Shown: in pieces, positions 16,533 to 26,589 of the stretch
Numbering within the stretch: the stretch's first letter is position 1
Layout of the letters: every line of letters starts with the position of its first letter
Assembly: GCA_022827785.1 (NCBI GenBank)
Contig: JAJEIM010000027.1
Span: 31,057 to 95,056 of the forward strand
Direction: 5' to 3'
Length of the DNA stretch: 64,000 nt
Source of the DNA: Acidimicrobiia bacterium
GTDB taxonomy: Bacteria > Actinomycetota > Acidimicrobiia > Spongiisociales > Spongiisociaceae
The notes under the pieces: model-generated
Told to the model about the DNA's origin: nothing
Database searches by the model: none
What the model saw: the letters and a program-made list of their open reading frames with translations, nothing else
Position numbers and translations under genes: made by a program

Positions 16533-17447
16533 ATGGCCGTACACCTCGCGCCCGACAAGCTGGCCGACCTCGAGACGGCGGTGGCGATGGTGCGGCCCGG
16601 CTCGATGGTCGCTCTGGGAGGAGGCCTCTCGGCCCGGCTTCCGATGGCGCTGGTGCGGGGGTTGATTAGAGCCGGCATCGGAGACCTCCACGTGGTCGGC
16701 TCCGCCCACTCCCTCGACGTGGACCTGCTGGCCGCCGCCGGGGCGATCTCCGTCTGCGAGGAGAGCTACGTGGGCTACGAGCAGGATCACGGCCTGGCGC
16801 CTGCCTTCCGGAGGGCGGCCGAGGAAGGGTCGCTGGAGGCGAGGGAGAGCTGCTGCGACACCATCCTCACCCAACTCCGGGCCGCCGAGATGGGCCTCTC
16901 CTTCCTTCCCGTCCACGGCGTCAAGGGAACGGACATCGAGGGGCTGCATCCTGAGTACTCCCGGGTGGCCTGCCCCTTCACCGGGCACGAGTACGTGGCC
17001 GTACCGCCCCTGGCCCCGGACGTGGCGCTGGTCCACGCTCCGATCGGGGATCGGGCGGGCAACCTCCACATCGAACAGCCCTACGTTCTGGACGAGCGGT
17101 TCGCGGTGGCCTCCACCATGGTGGTCGCCACCGTCGACCGGATCGTCTCCACCGACGAGGTGGCAAGGGCCGGGATCGTCATCCCCTACTACCGGGTCGC
17201 CGCCGTGGCCGAGGCGCCGTTCGGAGCCCATCCCAGCTCCTGCTATCCCGGCTATGCCTACGACCGGGATCATCTGGCGACGTGGGTGGCCGAAGCCCGC
17301 ACGGCGGAAGGCGCCGAGGGCTACCTGCGCCGCTACGTCACCGGCGTCGACGAGGACGGCTACCGCCGGCTGATCGGCGCCGACCGGCTGGAGCATCTGA
17401 CCGGATACCGGGATTCCGGCGGTGCGTGGATGGAGATGTTCCGGTGA
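16533..17447 (+). CDS. CoA-transferase family I, alpha subunit
   Basis: This 304-residue subunit of a two-component class I CoA-transferase starts with DKLADLETAVAMVRPGSMVA and the GGGLSARLPMALVRGLIRAG glycine-rich CoA-binding motif. The VHGVKGTDIEG and APDVALVHAPIGDRAGN stretches are typical of the family. It resembles glutaconate CoA-transferase/IpdA-type subunits as well as 3-oxoacid transferases. It overlaps the beta subunit by 4 bp (GTGA). In this operon, where 2-KPCC makes acetoacetate (or a longer beta-keto acid), the most economical role is activating that acid to its CoA thioester. IpdAB-like ring hydrolysis in steroid breakdown is the alternative, but no steroid genes are present. 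Confidence 0.85.
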   Translation: MAVHLAPDKLADLETAVAMVRPGSMVALGGGLSARLPMALVRGLIRAGIGDLHVVGSAHSLDVDLLAAAGAISVCEESYVGYEQDHGLAPAFRRAAEEGSLEARESCCDTILTQLRAAEMGLSFLPVHGVKGTDIEGLHPEYSRVACPFTGHEYVAVPPLAPDVALVHAPIGDRAGNLHIEQPYVLDERFAVASTMVVATVDRIVSTDEVARAGIVIPYYRVAAVAEAPFGAHPSSCYPGYAYDRDHLATWVAEARTAEGAEGYLRRYVTGVDEDGYRRLIGADRLEHLTGYRDSGGAWMEMFR

Positions 17448-18253
17448 GCTACCGATTCGGCCTCGACGAGCTCTTCGTGGTGGAGCTCGCCCGGACGGTC
17501 CGGGATGCCGAAGTGGTCTTCCACGGCTTCGGAAGCCCCTGCGCCACGGTCGCCATGCACCTCGCCAAGCGCACCCACGCGCCCCATGCATTGCTGATCG
17601 AGGGCGCCACCTATGCGGTGAACCCCTCTCCCGCCTTCATCCCACCCACCAGCAACGACCACTCCCTGAAGCGTGGAGCGGCCTATTCGATGCGCTTCGA
17701 GGAGGCTTTCGACATGTCGGTTCGCGGCGACGTGGACCACATGTTCCTGTCGGGACTCCAGATCGACCCCTACGGGAACACCAACGTCACCGCGGTGGGC
17801 CGGATGCCCGCACCGAAGGTGAAGCTGGGGGGCGGGGGCGGGGGATGCAACATGTCGGCCACCATCAGGCGCCTCACCCTGTGGACCACGAACCACCGGT
17901 CCGGGCGCTGCCTGGTCGAGAGGTGCGACTTCATCACCGACATCGGCCACCTGACGCCGGAGGGGACCCGATCCGAGCTGGGCTACACCGGAGGCGGTCC
18001 CGAGGTGCTGGTCACCGAGCTGGCCGTGTTCGACTACCCCGATGGCCGGGCCCGGCTCCGGAAGCTGTTCCCTGACGTGACGCTCGGCGACGTGACCGCC
18101 GCAACCGGCTTCGAGTTCGCCGTGGCGGCCGATCTGGCGCCGGTGGACACCCCTTCCCGCCACCAGATCGAGCTGGTGAGGGCCATCGATCCCCTCAGCG
18201 TACGACGGCGGGAGTTCGGCCCGGCCGAGCTCGAACGGACCTTCCGGCAGTGA
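17444..18253 (+). CDS. CoA-transferase family I, beta subunit
   Basis: This is the partner of the alpha subunit upstream, 269 residues. Visible features are HGFGSPCATVAMHLAKRTHAP, LLIEGATYAVNPSPAF (the Glu-containing loop where the class I catalytic glutamate is expected), GLQIDPYGNTNVTAVG, and the glycine-rich KLGGGGGGCNMSATIRR. The GTG start lies inside the alpha subunit stop. Its own stop overlaps the following acyl-CoA synthetase start by 4 bp, so stoichiometric co-expression is expected. Substrate inference is as for the alpha subunit: the beta-keto acid product of the CoM pathway, with succinyl-CoA or acetyl-CoA as CoA donor. Confidence 0.85.
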   Translation: MSYRFGLDELFVVELARTVRDAEVVFHGFGSPCATVAMHLAKRTHAPHALLIEGATYAVNPSPAFIPPTSNDHSLKRGAAYSMRFEEAFDMSVRGDVDHMFLSGLQIDPYGNTNVTAVGRMPAPKVKLGGGGGGCNMSATIRRLTLWTTNHRSGRCLVERCDFITDIGHLTPEGTRSELGYTGGGPEVLVTELAVFDYPDGRARLRKLFPDVTLGDVTAATGFEFAVAADLAPVDTPSRHQIELVRAIDPLSVRRREFGPAELERTFRQ

Positions 18254-20295
18254 GCCTCGACCCGGTGTTCAATCCCGCCCGGGTGGCCGTGGTGGGCGCC
18301 TCCGACCGTCCCGGCAAGGTGGGCTCGGTGATCTGGCGCAACCTGGCGGCATTCGACGGCGAGGCCATCCCGGTCACCACCTCGGCGGATCGCGTGGGAG
18401 GCGTCCGGACGGTCCCGAGCCTGGCGGACATCGAGGGCAAGGTGGACCTGGCGATCCTGGTGGTGCCGGCCCGCGCCGCCCCGGCCATCGCCCGCCAGGC
18501 CTCGGCCAAGGGGGTGGGGGCGATGGTGGTGCTGGCGGGCGGGTTCGCCGAGACCGGACCCGCCGGGGCCGCCCTCCAGGCCAAGCTGGTCGAGGCGGCG
18601 GGACCGGTCCGCATCGTCGGGCCCAACTGCTTCGGGATCCAGAACATCGGCCGGGGCCTCAACGCGTCGATCACCATGGCCGGGGACATCGAGGCGGGCG
18701 GGGTGGCCCTGATCACCCAGTCGGGCGCCTACGGGATGGCGATCCACTCGCTGGCGCTCGACGAGAACCTGCGCTTCGGAAAGGTGTACTCGTCCGGCAA
18801 CAAGGCCGACATCGGCGACCACGAGGTGATCCGCTACCTCCATCAGGATCCGGATACGGCCATCGTCTGCCTGCTGGCCGAGTCGGTCACCGACGGGGCC
18901 GAGCTGGCCGCCGCCATCCGGACCGCCAGCCCGACCATGCCGGTGATCGTCACCAAGACCGGCCGCTCGGAGGCCGGGGCTCGAGCGGCGCTGTCCCACA
19001 CCGGCGCCCTGGGTACTGACGACGCCGTCTTCCGGGCCGCCATGCGCCAGGCCGGGGCCATCACGGTCCGGTCCGGCCTCGAGATGCTCGACGTGGCCCG
19101 GGTGCTGGCCACCCAGCCCCTGCCGCAGGGCATCCGGGCGGCGATCATCACCAACTCGGGCGGGGTCGGCGTCGAGCTGGCCGACATGCTCGAGGACGAG
19201 GGCGTAGAGGTCCCCGAACTGTCGCCCGGGCTCCGGGACCGCATCGCCGAGCGGCTGCCCCCGATCGGCAGCGCTCGCAACCCGGTGGACATGACCCCCA
19301 TCTGGTCACGGTTCGCGGAGCTCTACCCGTGGCTCACCGCCACGCTGGCCCGCTCCGGCGAGGTGGATCTGGTGATCCCGGTCCTGCTGCAGCGGGCCGC
19401 CATGGACGAGGCCACCCTGGTGGGGCTGCGCGACACCGTGGCGGCGCTGAGGGACGGGGGCAACCGGGTACCCGTCTACTGCTGCTGGGTGACCCCCAGA
19501 GACGGTCGGGGCATGGCCGGAATGCTCCAGTCGGCGGGAATTCCCTGCCTGGAATGGCCCGAGCGGGTAGCGCGAGCTGCCGGGCACGCGGTGCGATACG
19601 CCGCCACCCGCTCGAGCATCACCCCGTCCGTGCGGGTGGATCCCGCCGAACCGCTCGATCTGGCGGACGGACCGGTCCCGGCCACCGAAGCCGCCCGGAT
19701 CCTGGCCGGCTACGGGATCGCCACCGTCGAGAGCATTCTCTGCGTGACCGCGGACGAGGCCCGGGCCGCGGCGGGACGGATCGATGGCCCGGTGGTGATG
19801 AAGACCGCCGTCCCCTCCGTGGCCCACCGGGCCGAGGTCGACGGGGTGCGGATGGATCTGGTCACGGCGGATGACGTCCGGCGGGCCTACCGGGACCTGT
19901 CGGCTCTGGGACCGGAGGTGCTGGTCCAGCCCCGTCTGGAGGGCGTGGAGATGGTGGTGGGGGCCGTGCGGGATCCCGCTTTCGGGCCGGTGGTCATGGC
20001 CGGGCTGGGCGGGACCATGGTGGAGCTCCTCGAGGATGTCCTGTTCGCGCTGGCGCCGATAGGTAGGAGCGAAGCCCTGGACATGCTCGCCGGGCTGCGG
20101 GGCTTCCCCCTCCTCTCCGGATACCGAGGCCAGGCCGAGGTGGACCTCGACAGCCTGGCGGGGGTGATGGTGAACACCGGCCGGATGATCAGCCGCCATG
20201 CCGAGCTGGGAGAGATCGACCTGAACCCGGTCATGGCCACCGCATCAGGCGCCGTCGCGGTCGACTGGAAGATGTACATCGATCGCCGAGCCTGA
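18250..20295 (+). CDS. Acyl-CoA synthetase (ADP-forming), fused alpha-beta type
   Basis: The enzyme interconverts an acyl-CoA with acid plus ATP via a phosphohistidine. The 681-residue protein has the full fused layout: a CoA-binding domain (FNPARVAVVGASDRPGKVG), a ligase-CoA domain with GPNCFGIQN and the histidine motif ALSHTGALGTDDAVFRA, then an ATP-grasp domain from about residue 475 (GPVVMKTAVPSVAHRAEVDG, GLGGTMVELLEDVLFALAPI). The GTG start is within the CoA-transferase stop. Its presence in the epoxide operon suggests it harvests or activates a short acid, for example acetate or the keto acid. The exact acid is unknown. Confidence 0.88.
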   Translation: MSLDPVFNPARVAVVGASDRPGKVGSVIWRNLAAFDGEAIPVTTSADRVGGVRTVPSLADIEGKVDLAILVVPARAAPAIARQASAKGVGAMVVLAGGFAETGPAGAALQAKLVEAAGPVRIVGPNCFGIQNIGRGLNASITMAGDIEAGGVALITQSGAYGMAIHSLALDENLRFGKVYSSGNKADIGDHEVIRYLHQDPDTAIVCLLAESVTDGAELAAAIRTASPTMPVIVTKTGRSEAGARAALSHTGALGTDDAVFRAAMRQAGAITVRSGLEMLDVARVLATQPLPQGIRAAIITNSGGVGVELADMLEDEGVEVPELSPGLRDRIAERLPPIGSARNPVDMTPIWSRFAELYPWLTATLARSGEVDLVIPVLLQRAAMDEATLVGLRDTVAALRDGGNRVPVYCCWVTPRDGRGMAGMLQSAGIPCLEWPERVARAAGHAVRYAATRSSITPSVRVDPAEPLDLADGPVPATEAARILAGYGIATVESILCVTADEARAAAGRIDGPVVMKTAVPSVAHRAEVDGVRMDLVTADDVRRAYRDLSALGPEVLVQPRLEGVEMVVGAVRDPAFGPVVMAGLGGTMVELLEDVLFALAPIGRSEALDMLAGLRGFPLLSGYRGQAEVDLDSLAGVMVNTGRMISRHAELGEIDLNPVMATASGAVAVDWKMYIDRRA

Positions 20296-20428
20296 GCAAC
20301 CGGACGAGGTCACCGGCGCCGGTTCTTCGTGGATCGGGGGTCCGGACGGTGGATGGAGCCGCCCTCTAAGCTACCTGGACGTAACCGGATGCTGTTGCTC
20401 CACCAACCGCCACTCAGGAGGTCACTGA

Positions 20429-22875
<2,447 letters not shown>

Positions 22876-22879
22876 CCGT

Positions 22880-23803
22880 TCAGGAGGCGCGGGCGAGGTC
22901 GCGCAGCAGATCCCGGGTGGCGCCGGTTCCGGCGCCGGTGTCGAACGGCACGGCCCACACATCGGTGGCGCCCGCATCGAACAGCGCCCGAATGCGCGCC
23001 CGGACCGTCCCCTCGTCACCGGCCGCGACCACGTCGGCGGGACCGTCGACCCCCTCCCGCTCGAACATCCTCCGGTAGTTGACGAGACCGCCGTACATGC
23101 CGAAAGTCTTCGCGGCGGCCGCCTCCACCCGGTCGGCATCCCCGTCGACCGCCACCGGGATCCCGGCCACCACCCGCGGTGACGGCTTCCCCGCCGCCTC
23201 CGCGCCCTCCGTGACGGCCGGCAGCACCACTTCTTCAAGAGACCTAGGTCCGGATAGCCAGGTGGTTACGCCGTCGGCCAGCTCCCCGCCCAGCCGGCAC
23301 ATCGCGGGCGCCAGCGCCCCGACGATGACCGGAACGCGTGACGTCCCCGGCACCGTTATCGCCGCCTCGACCCGGTAGTGATCCCCGGCGAAGCTGGTAC
23401 TGCCCTCGCCGAGCAGCCCGTCCAGGACGGTCAGGTACTCGCGGAGGTGCCCTACCTGGCTCGAATAGTCGAGTCCGTGCATCCCCTCGATCACGGGGCG
23501 ATGGGAGACGCCCACCCCGAGCACGAACCGCCCGCCCGACAGGGACTGGACGGTGGCCGCGGCCTGGGCCAGCGCCACCGGATGGCGGGGATAGGTGGGT
23601 ACCACTCCCACCCCGAGCTCGATGTGCGAGGTTCGCTGCGCCGCCGCGGCCAGCATCGTCATCGAGTCGATGCCGCGGCTGAAATGGACGCACCAGGCCG
23701 AGGCGAACCCCTCCTCCTCGGCGGTGACCGCATCCCCGACCACCTCCTCCGGGGCCTTGAAGGCGCCTACGGGCTCGCCGCCGATGAGAATCGAGATACG
23801 CAC
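22880..23803 (-). CDS. LLM-class F420-dependent (or flavin) oxidoreductase
   Basis: This 307-residue luciferase-like monooxygenase-fold protein starts at a GTG. It has MRISILIGGEPVGAF, IELGVGVVPTYPRHPVALAQ, GGRFVLGVGVSHRP and VPVIVGALAPAMCRLGGELADG, the standard pattern of the TIGR03564-type F420-dependent LLM family in actinobacteria. F420 biosynthesis genes lie 20 kb away in the same window, so F420 is the likely cofactor. It is convergent with comA and co-directional with the downstream-facing hydrolase gene at 23814-24557, which lies 10 bp upstream. The substrate is unknown. A redox role beside CoM metabolism is only suggested by position. Confidence 0.88.
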   Translation of the reverse strand: MRISILIGGEPVGAFKAPEEVVGDAVTAEEEGFASAWCVHFSRGIDSMTMLAAAAQRTSHIELGVGVVPTYPRHPVALAQAAATVQSLSGGRFVLGVGVSHRPVIEGMHGLDYSSQVGHLREYLTVLDGLLGEGSTSFAGDHYRVEAAITVPGTSRVPVIVGALAPAMCRLGGELADGVTTWLSGPRSLEEVVLPAVTEGAEAAGKPSPRVVAGIPVAVDGDADRVEAAAAKTFGMYGGLVNYRRMFEREGVDGPADVVAAGDEGTVRARIRALFDAGATDVWAVPFDTGAGTGATRDLLRDLARAS

Positions 23804-23813
23804 CGGGTGGGTC

Positions 23814-24557
23814 CTACCGGTTCAGGGTGGCGGCCAGCAGGCCGAGCAATCGGGCCAGGGTGTCACTCATGGCGGCGTGGTGGTAAGAGTCGGCGTCGTC
23901 GTCCAGGTAGTCGTGGCCCACGCCCTCGTACAGGATCCATCTGCCGTGCGGGTTGAGCCGCTGGGCCTCGTCGACTCCGGCGGCGGGAACCAGATGGTCC
24001 TCCGACCCGTAAAGACCCAGGACCGGCATCGGGAGCATCTCCAGGGCCTCGACCACCGGCAGGCGCCTCTCCTCATCGCCGGCCAGAGGGGCGTATGCCA
24101 CGCAGAGCGCCCCCACCGCCCGCTGCCGGTGCGCCGCGTAGATGATGGCGAACCGGCCCCCCATGTCGATCCCCACCACGCCGATCCTGCCGGGACGGGC
24201 CCAGCCGGCCGGATCGGCGAACGCGAAGGCCACCGCGTCGTCGATGTCCGCCATGGCGCGGCTGTCCCGGATCCCCTGGTAGGTGGCAACCAGATCCTCG
24301 AACGACGCCTTGGGACCGGGATGGGCGCCGCGGGTCAGGTCGGGGACGAGGACGGCGTACCGGTTGCGCGCCAGCCGGCGGGCAAGGTCCGTTATGTAGG
24401 GCGTGATCCCCTGGAGCGGAGGCAGCAGCACCACCAGCGGGTAATCGCCGATCCGGTCCGGACGGGCCAGGTAACCGGTGGTGAACCCGGACCCGGACGG
24501 CATCGCGAAGTCACGATAGAGAATCTCGATCGTTCCCTCATGCTGGAGAACCGCCAT
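23814..24557 (-). CDS. Dienelactone-hydrolase-family protein with Asp in the nucleophile position
   Basis: This 247-residue alpha/beta hydrolase resembles dienelactone hydrolase (DLH) in YPLVVLLPPLQGITPYI and in the acid and base positions (YGSEDHLVPAAG and YEGVGHDYLDDD). The nucleophile elbow reads VVGIDMGGRF. Classical DLH has Cys (GxCxGG) and esterases have Ser. An Asp nucleophile is what haloalkane dehalogenases and epoxide hydrolases use, forming an ester with the substrate carbon. That would suit an epoxide-handling neighbourhood, although the Asp could instead mark a changed or inactive site. A GGAGGTGGC site precedes ATG 24557. It is the first gene of a two-gene unit with the LLM enzyme. 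Confidence 0.85.
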   Translation of the reverse strand: MAVLQHEGTIEILYRDFAMPSGSGFTTGYLARPDRIGDYPLVVLLPPLQGITPYITDLARRLARNRYAVLVPDLTRGAHPGPKASFEDLVATYQGIRDSRAMADIDDAVAFAFADPAGWARPGRIGVVGIDMGGRFAIIYAAHRQRAVGALCVAYAPLAGDEERRLPVVEALEMLPMPVLGLYGSEDHLVPAAGVDEAQRLNPHGRWILYEGVGHDYLDDDADSYHHAAMSDTLARLLGLLAATLNR

Positions 24558-24626
24558 GCCACCTCCTGTACGGGCGCCGGGCAGACAAGCCGGACGGCTC
24601 TCAATCGTAGCCAGTGGAGGGTCTAC

Positions 24627-24716
24627 GGCTGAACCCGCGGTCCCGCAGCTCCGTGACCGCCACTGGGTTCGGCGTCCTACGGGCCGGTATTCGCATCCAC
24701 CGCCAGGCCCCCCGGC
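24627..24716 (-). pseudogene. Remnant of a second birA 3' end
   Basis: About 90 bp here aligns with the 3' end of the intact birA gene (25729-25815) in the same orientation. It shares GGTCCCGCA, GTGACCGCC, the GGCCGGT stretch and CCAGGCCCCC, with roughly four of five bases matching and small indels that break the frame. It is a decayed duplicate created with the SDR copy downstream, not a gene. Confidence 0.65.
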
Positions 24717-24797
24717 GCCCCGCCGGATCTCCTACCATCTCGACGCCCCGGTGTGGAGGATCGAAGAGGTCCGCTACCGGCTGGTGGGCGGATCCGC
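24717..24797 (+). pseudogene. Remnant of the 3' end of the 14181-15677 membrane-protein gene
   Basis: The sequence reads RISYHLDAPVWRIEEVRYRLVGG in one frame, matching ASYYLDVPVWTIEERH and, after a deletion, RYRLVDGG of the membrane protein at about 15480-15650. DNA identity is high over the first 50 bp. It sits immediately before the second SDR copy, just as the intact gene sits before the first. This shows the SDR was duplicated together with its upstream flank. Confidence 0.65.
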
Positions 24798-24869
24798 TTG
24801 CGGGGATCGACAGCCGGCTCGCTCCGGGACGCCGGAGCCGCCGTCGGAAAGGAACGTAGGATCACCGTC

Positions 24870-25637
24870 ATGAGACTCCAAGGACGCACCGCTCTCGTAA
24901 CCGGCGCCGGGTCGGGCATCGGCCGGGCCACCGCCGAGCTCTTCGCGAGCGAGGGCGCCGGGGTTGCGATAATCGATCGCGACGCGCCGGCCGCTGAAGC
25001 CGCCGCCTCGGCCATCTCGGCCACGGGCGCGGAGGCCCATCCGGTAGCGGCCGACGTGTCGTCGCCGGACGAGATCTCCGCCGCCGTGGACCGCTCCGCC
25101 CGGCTCCTCGGCCGCCTCGACATCGTCTTCAACAACGCCGGCGTGGCACCGTCCGGGACGGTCCTGGATACGGACGAGGACGAGTGGGACCGGTGCTTCG
25201 CCGTCAACGCCAAGGGCGTGTACCTCACCTCTCGGGCCGCCATCCCCCACCTGCAGGCCGCAGGCGGCGGATCGATCATCAACCAGGCATCCGTGGCCGC
25301 CCTGGCCGGCATGGCGAACTTCTCCGCCTACAGCGCCGCCAAGGGCGCGGTGGTCTCCCTGACCCGCGCCATGGCGATCGACCTCGCTCCGGTGGGGATC
25401 AGGGTGAACGCCCTATGCCCCGGGGCCGTCCACACGCCGGTCATGGAGCCGCTCATGCGTATTCAGGGGGACGGCAGCCTCGAACGGGGCCTGGAGCTCA
25501 CGGCCGCCAAGCACCCGATCGGGCGCCTCGGAACACCGATGGAGATCGCCGCCGCCGCGCTGTTCCTGGCATCGGACGACGCCGCCTTCGTCACCGGCGC
25601 CATCCTCCCTGTGGACGGCGGCCGAACCGCCCAGTAG
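24870..25637 (+). CDS. SDR oxidoreductase, paralogue of the S-HPCDH-like SDR
   Basis: This 255-residue protein is the same length as the SDR at 15751 and nearly collinear: MRLxGRxALxTGAGSGIGRA start, the NNAG motif, YSAAKGAVVSLTR (Y154, K158), AAKHPIGRLGTPMEIA and FVTGA near the C-terminus. Differences cluster in the substrate side (YTPLMEPLMRERG in the first, HTPVMEPLMRIQG here) and around residues 145-155. Even the leader is shared (CGTAGGATCAxCGTC before the ATG). Like its paralogue it has Lys at 214 and Thr at 211. It may serve a second hydroxyalkyl-CoM substrate or be a redundant copy. Start chosen at ATG 24870 by alignment. Confidence 0.82.
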   Translation: MRLQGRTALVTGAGSGIGRATAELFASEGAGVAIIDRDAPAAEAAASAISATGAEAHPVAADVSSPDEISAAVDRSARLLGRLDIVFNNAGVAPSGTVLDTDEDEWDRCFAVNAKGVYLTSRAAIPHLQAAGGGSIINQASVAALAGMANFSAYSAAKGAVVSLTRAMAIDLAPVGIRVNALCPGAVHTPVMEPLMRIQGDGSLERGLELTAAKHPIGRLGTPMEIAAAALFLASDDAAFVTGAILPVDGGRTAQ

Positions 25638-25720
25638 CCGGACCGGCTCGGCGGGTCCTACCCGTTCAGGGCATCGGACGGCAGGCCGGCGCAACCGGGC
25701 AGGGTATCGCCGGCCAGGGG

Positions 25721-26416
25721 TCACCGGCTGGACCCTCGGTCCCGCACCTCGGTGACCGCCGCCGAGGTCAGCGTCCGCCGGCCGGTCTCGGTGTCCACCA
25801 CCAGGCCCCCGTCCATCGAGATTTCGACCGCCTTCCCCGTACCGTCCGGGACCCAGGTGACCGGTCGCCCGAGTGTGGAGCAGCGTCGGCGGTATTCGTC
25901 CCGCGGCCAGTCACCCGGTTCGCCGGCCAGCAGTGAGAGGAACTCCCCGGCCCACCGCTCCGCGATCTCCACCCCCGCCTCCGGGCCGGGATCGGAGTCG
26001 AGCAGGGCGCCCGTACCCTCCGGGGCATCGGGCCAGAACAGGTTGGCGCCCCATCCCGCCACCACCGTGTCACCCGAAGCCTCGGTGAGGAGGCCTCCCA
26101 GCTTCAGGGACCCCCGCACCAGGTCGTTGGGCCATTTGAGCGTGATGTCCCATCCCCGGTCGCCGAGCGCTCGCAGGGCCGCCACACCGGCCACCAGCGT
26201 CAGGCGGGGCCATGAGGAAGCGGGCCAGTGCGGCCGGAACCCGAGGGAGGCCGCCAGCGCCCGCGGCGCGTTCGACCACCGGGCCCCCGAGCGCCCCCTC
26301 CCCCGGGTCTGGGACCGCGCCGCCACCAGGAGGGGCGTGGAGTCGAACCGGGCCCACACCTCGTCCTGGGTGGAGGTGGTCCGATCGAGTATCAGCTTCT
26401 CGTACGGTGTAGCCAT
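25721..26416 (-). CDS. birA: Biotin--[acetyl-CoA-carboxylase] ligase BirA (no DNA-binding domain)
   Basis: BirA activates biotin to biotinyl-AMP and attaches it to the carboxyl-carrier lysine. The 231-residue protein has RGRGRSGARW (adenylate loop), WDITLKWPNDL and KLGGLLTEASGD, then a short C-terminal cap domain. There is no N-terminal helix-turn-helix, so it is a catalytic-only BirA, as usual in Actinobacteria. ATG 26416 is chosen; the upstream extension to 26491 is not conserved in type. It is divergent from the acyl-CoA carboxylase genes (173 bp between starts), whose alpha subunit carries the biotin domain it would modify. Confidence 0.92.
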   Translation of the reverse strand: MATPYEKLILDRTTSTQDEVWARFDSTPLLVAARSQTRGRGRSGARWSNAPRALAASLGFRPHWPASSWPRLTLVAGVAALRALGDRGWDITLKWPNDLVRGSLKLGGLLTEASGDTVVAGWGANLFWPDAPEGTGALLDSDPGPEAGVEIAERWAGEFLSLLAGEPGDWPRDEYRRRCSTLGRPVTWVPDGTGKAVEISMDGGLVVDTETGRRTLTSAAVTEVRDRGSSR

Positions 26417-26589
26417 CGGCAGCCGGTAAGGGTCTAAGGGTCGAGTTGGAAGGATAAGCGCCCGGACACCGGTGGAGCGCCGGATGGTCACGCGTCTGCT
26501 TCCAGGCGCCGGAGAATCGTTGCGTGAGGGCGTAACGCCTAACCTTGAACGCCGCGCATCGGCAGGCCGACAACAGAAAGCCGACGACT

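Noticed and set aside
16533..18253. CoA-transferase pair considered as IpdAB of steroid degradation
   Set aside because: No other steroid-ring genes are present and the pair is coupled to 2-KPCC; kept only as an alternative.
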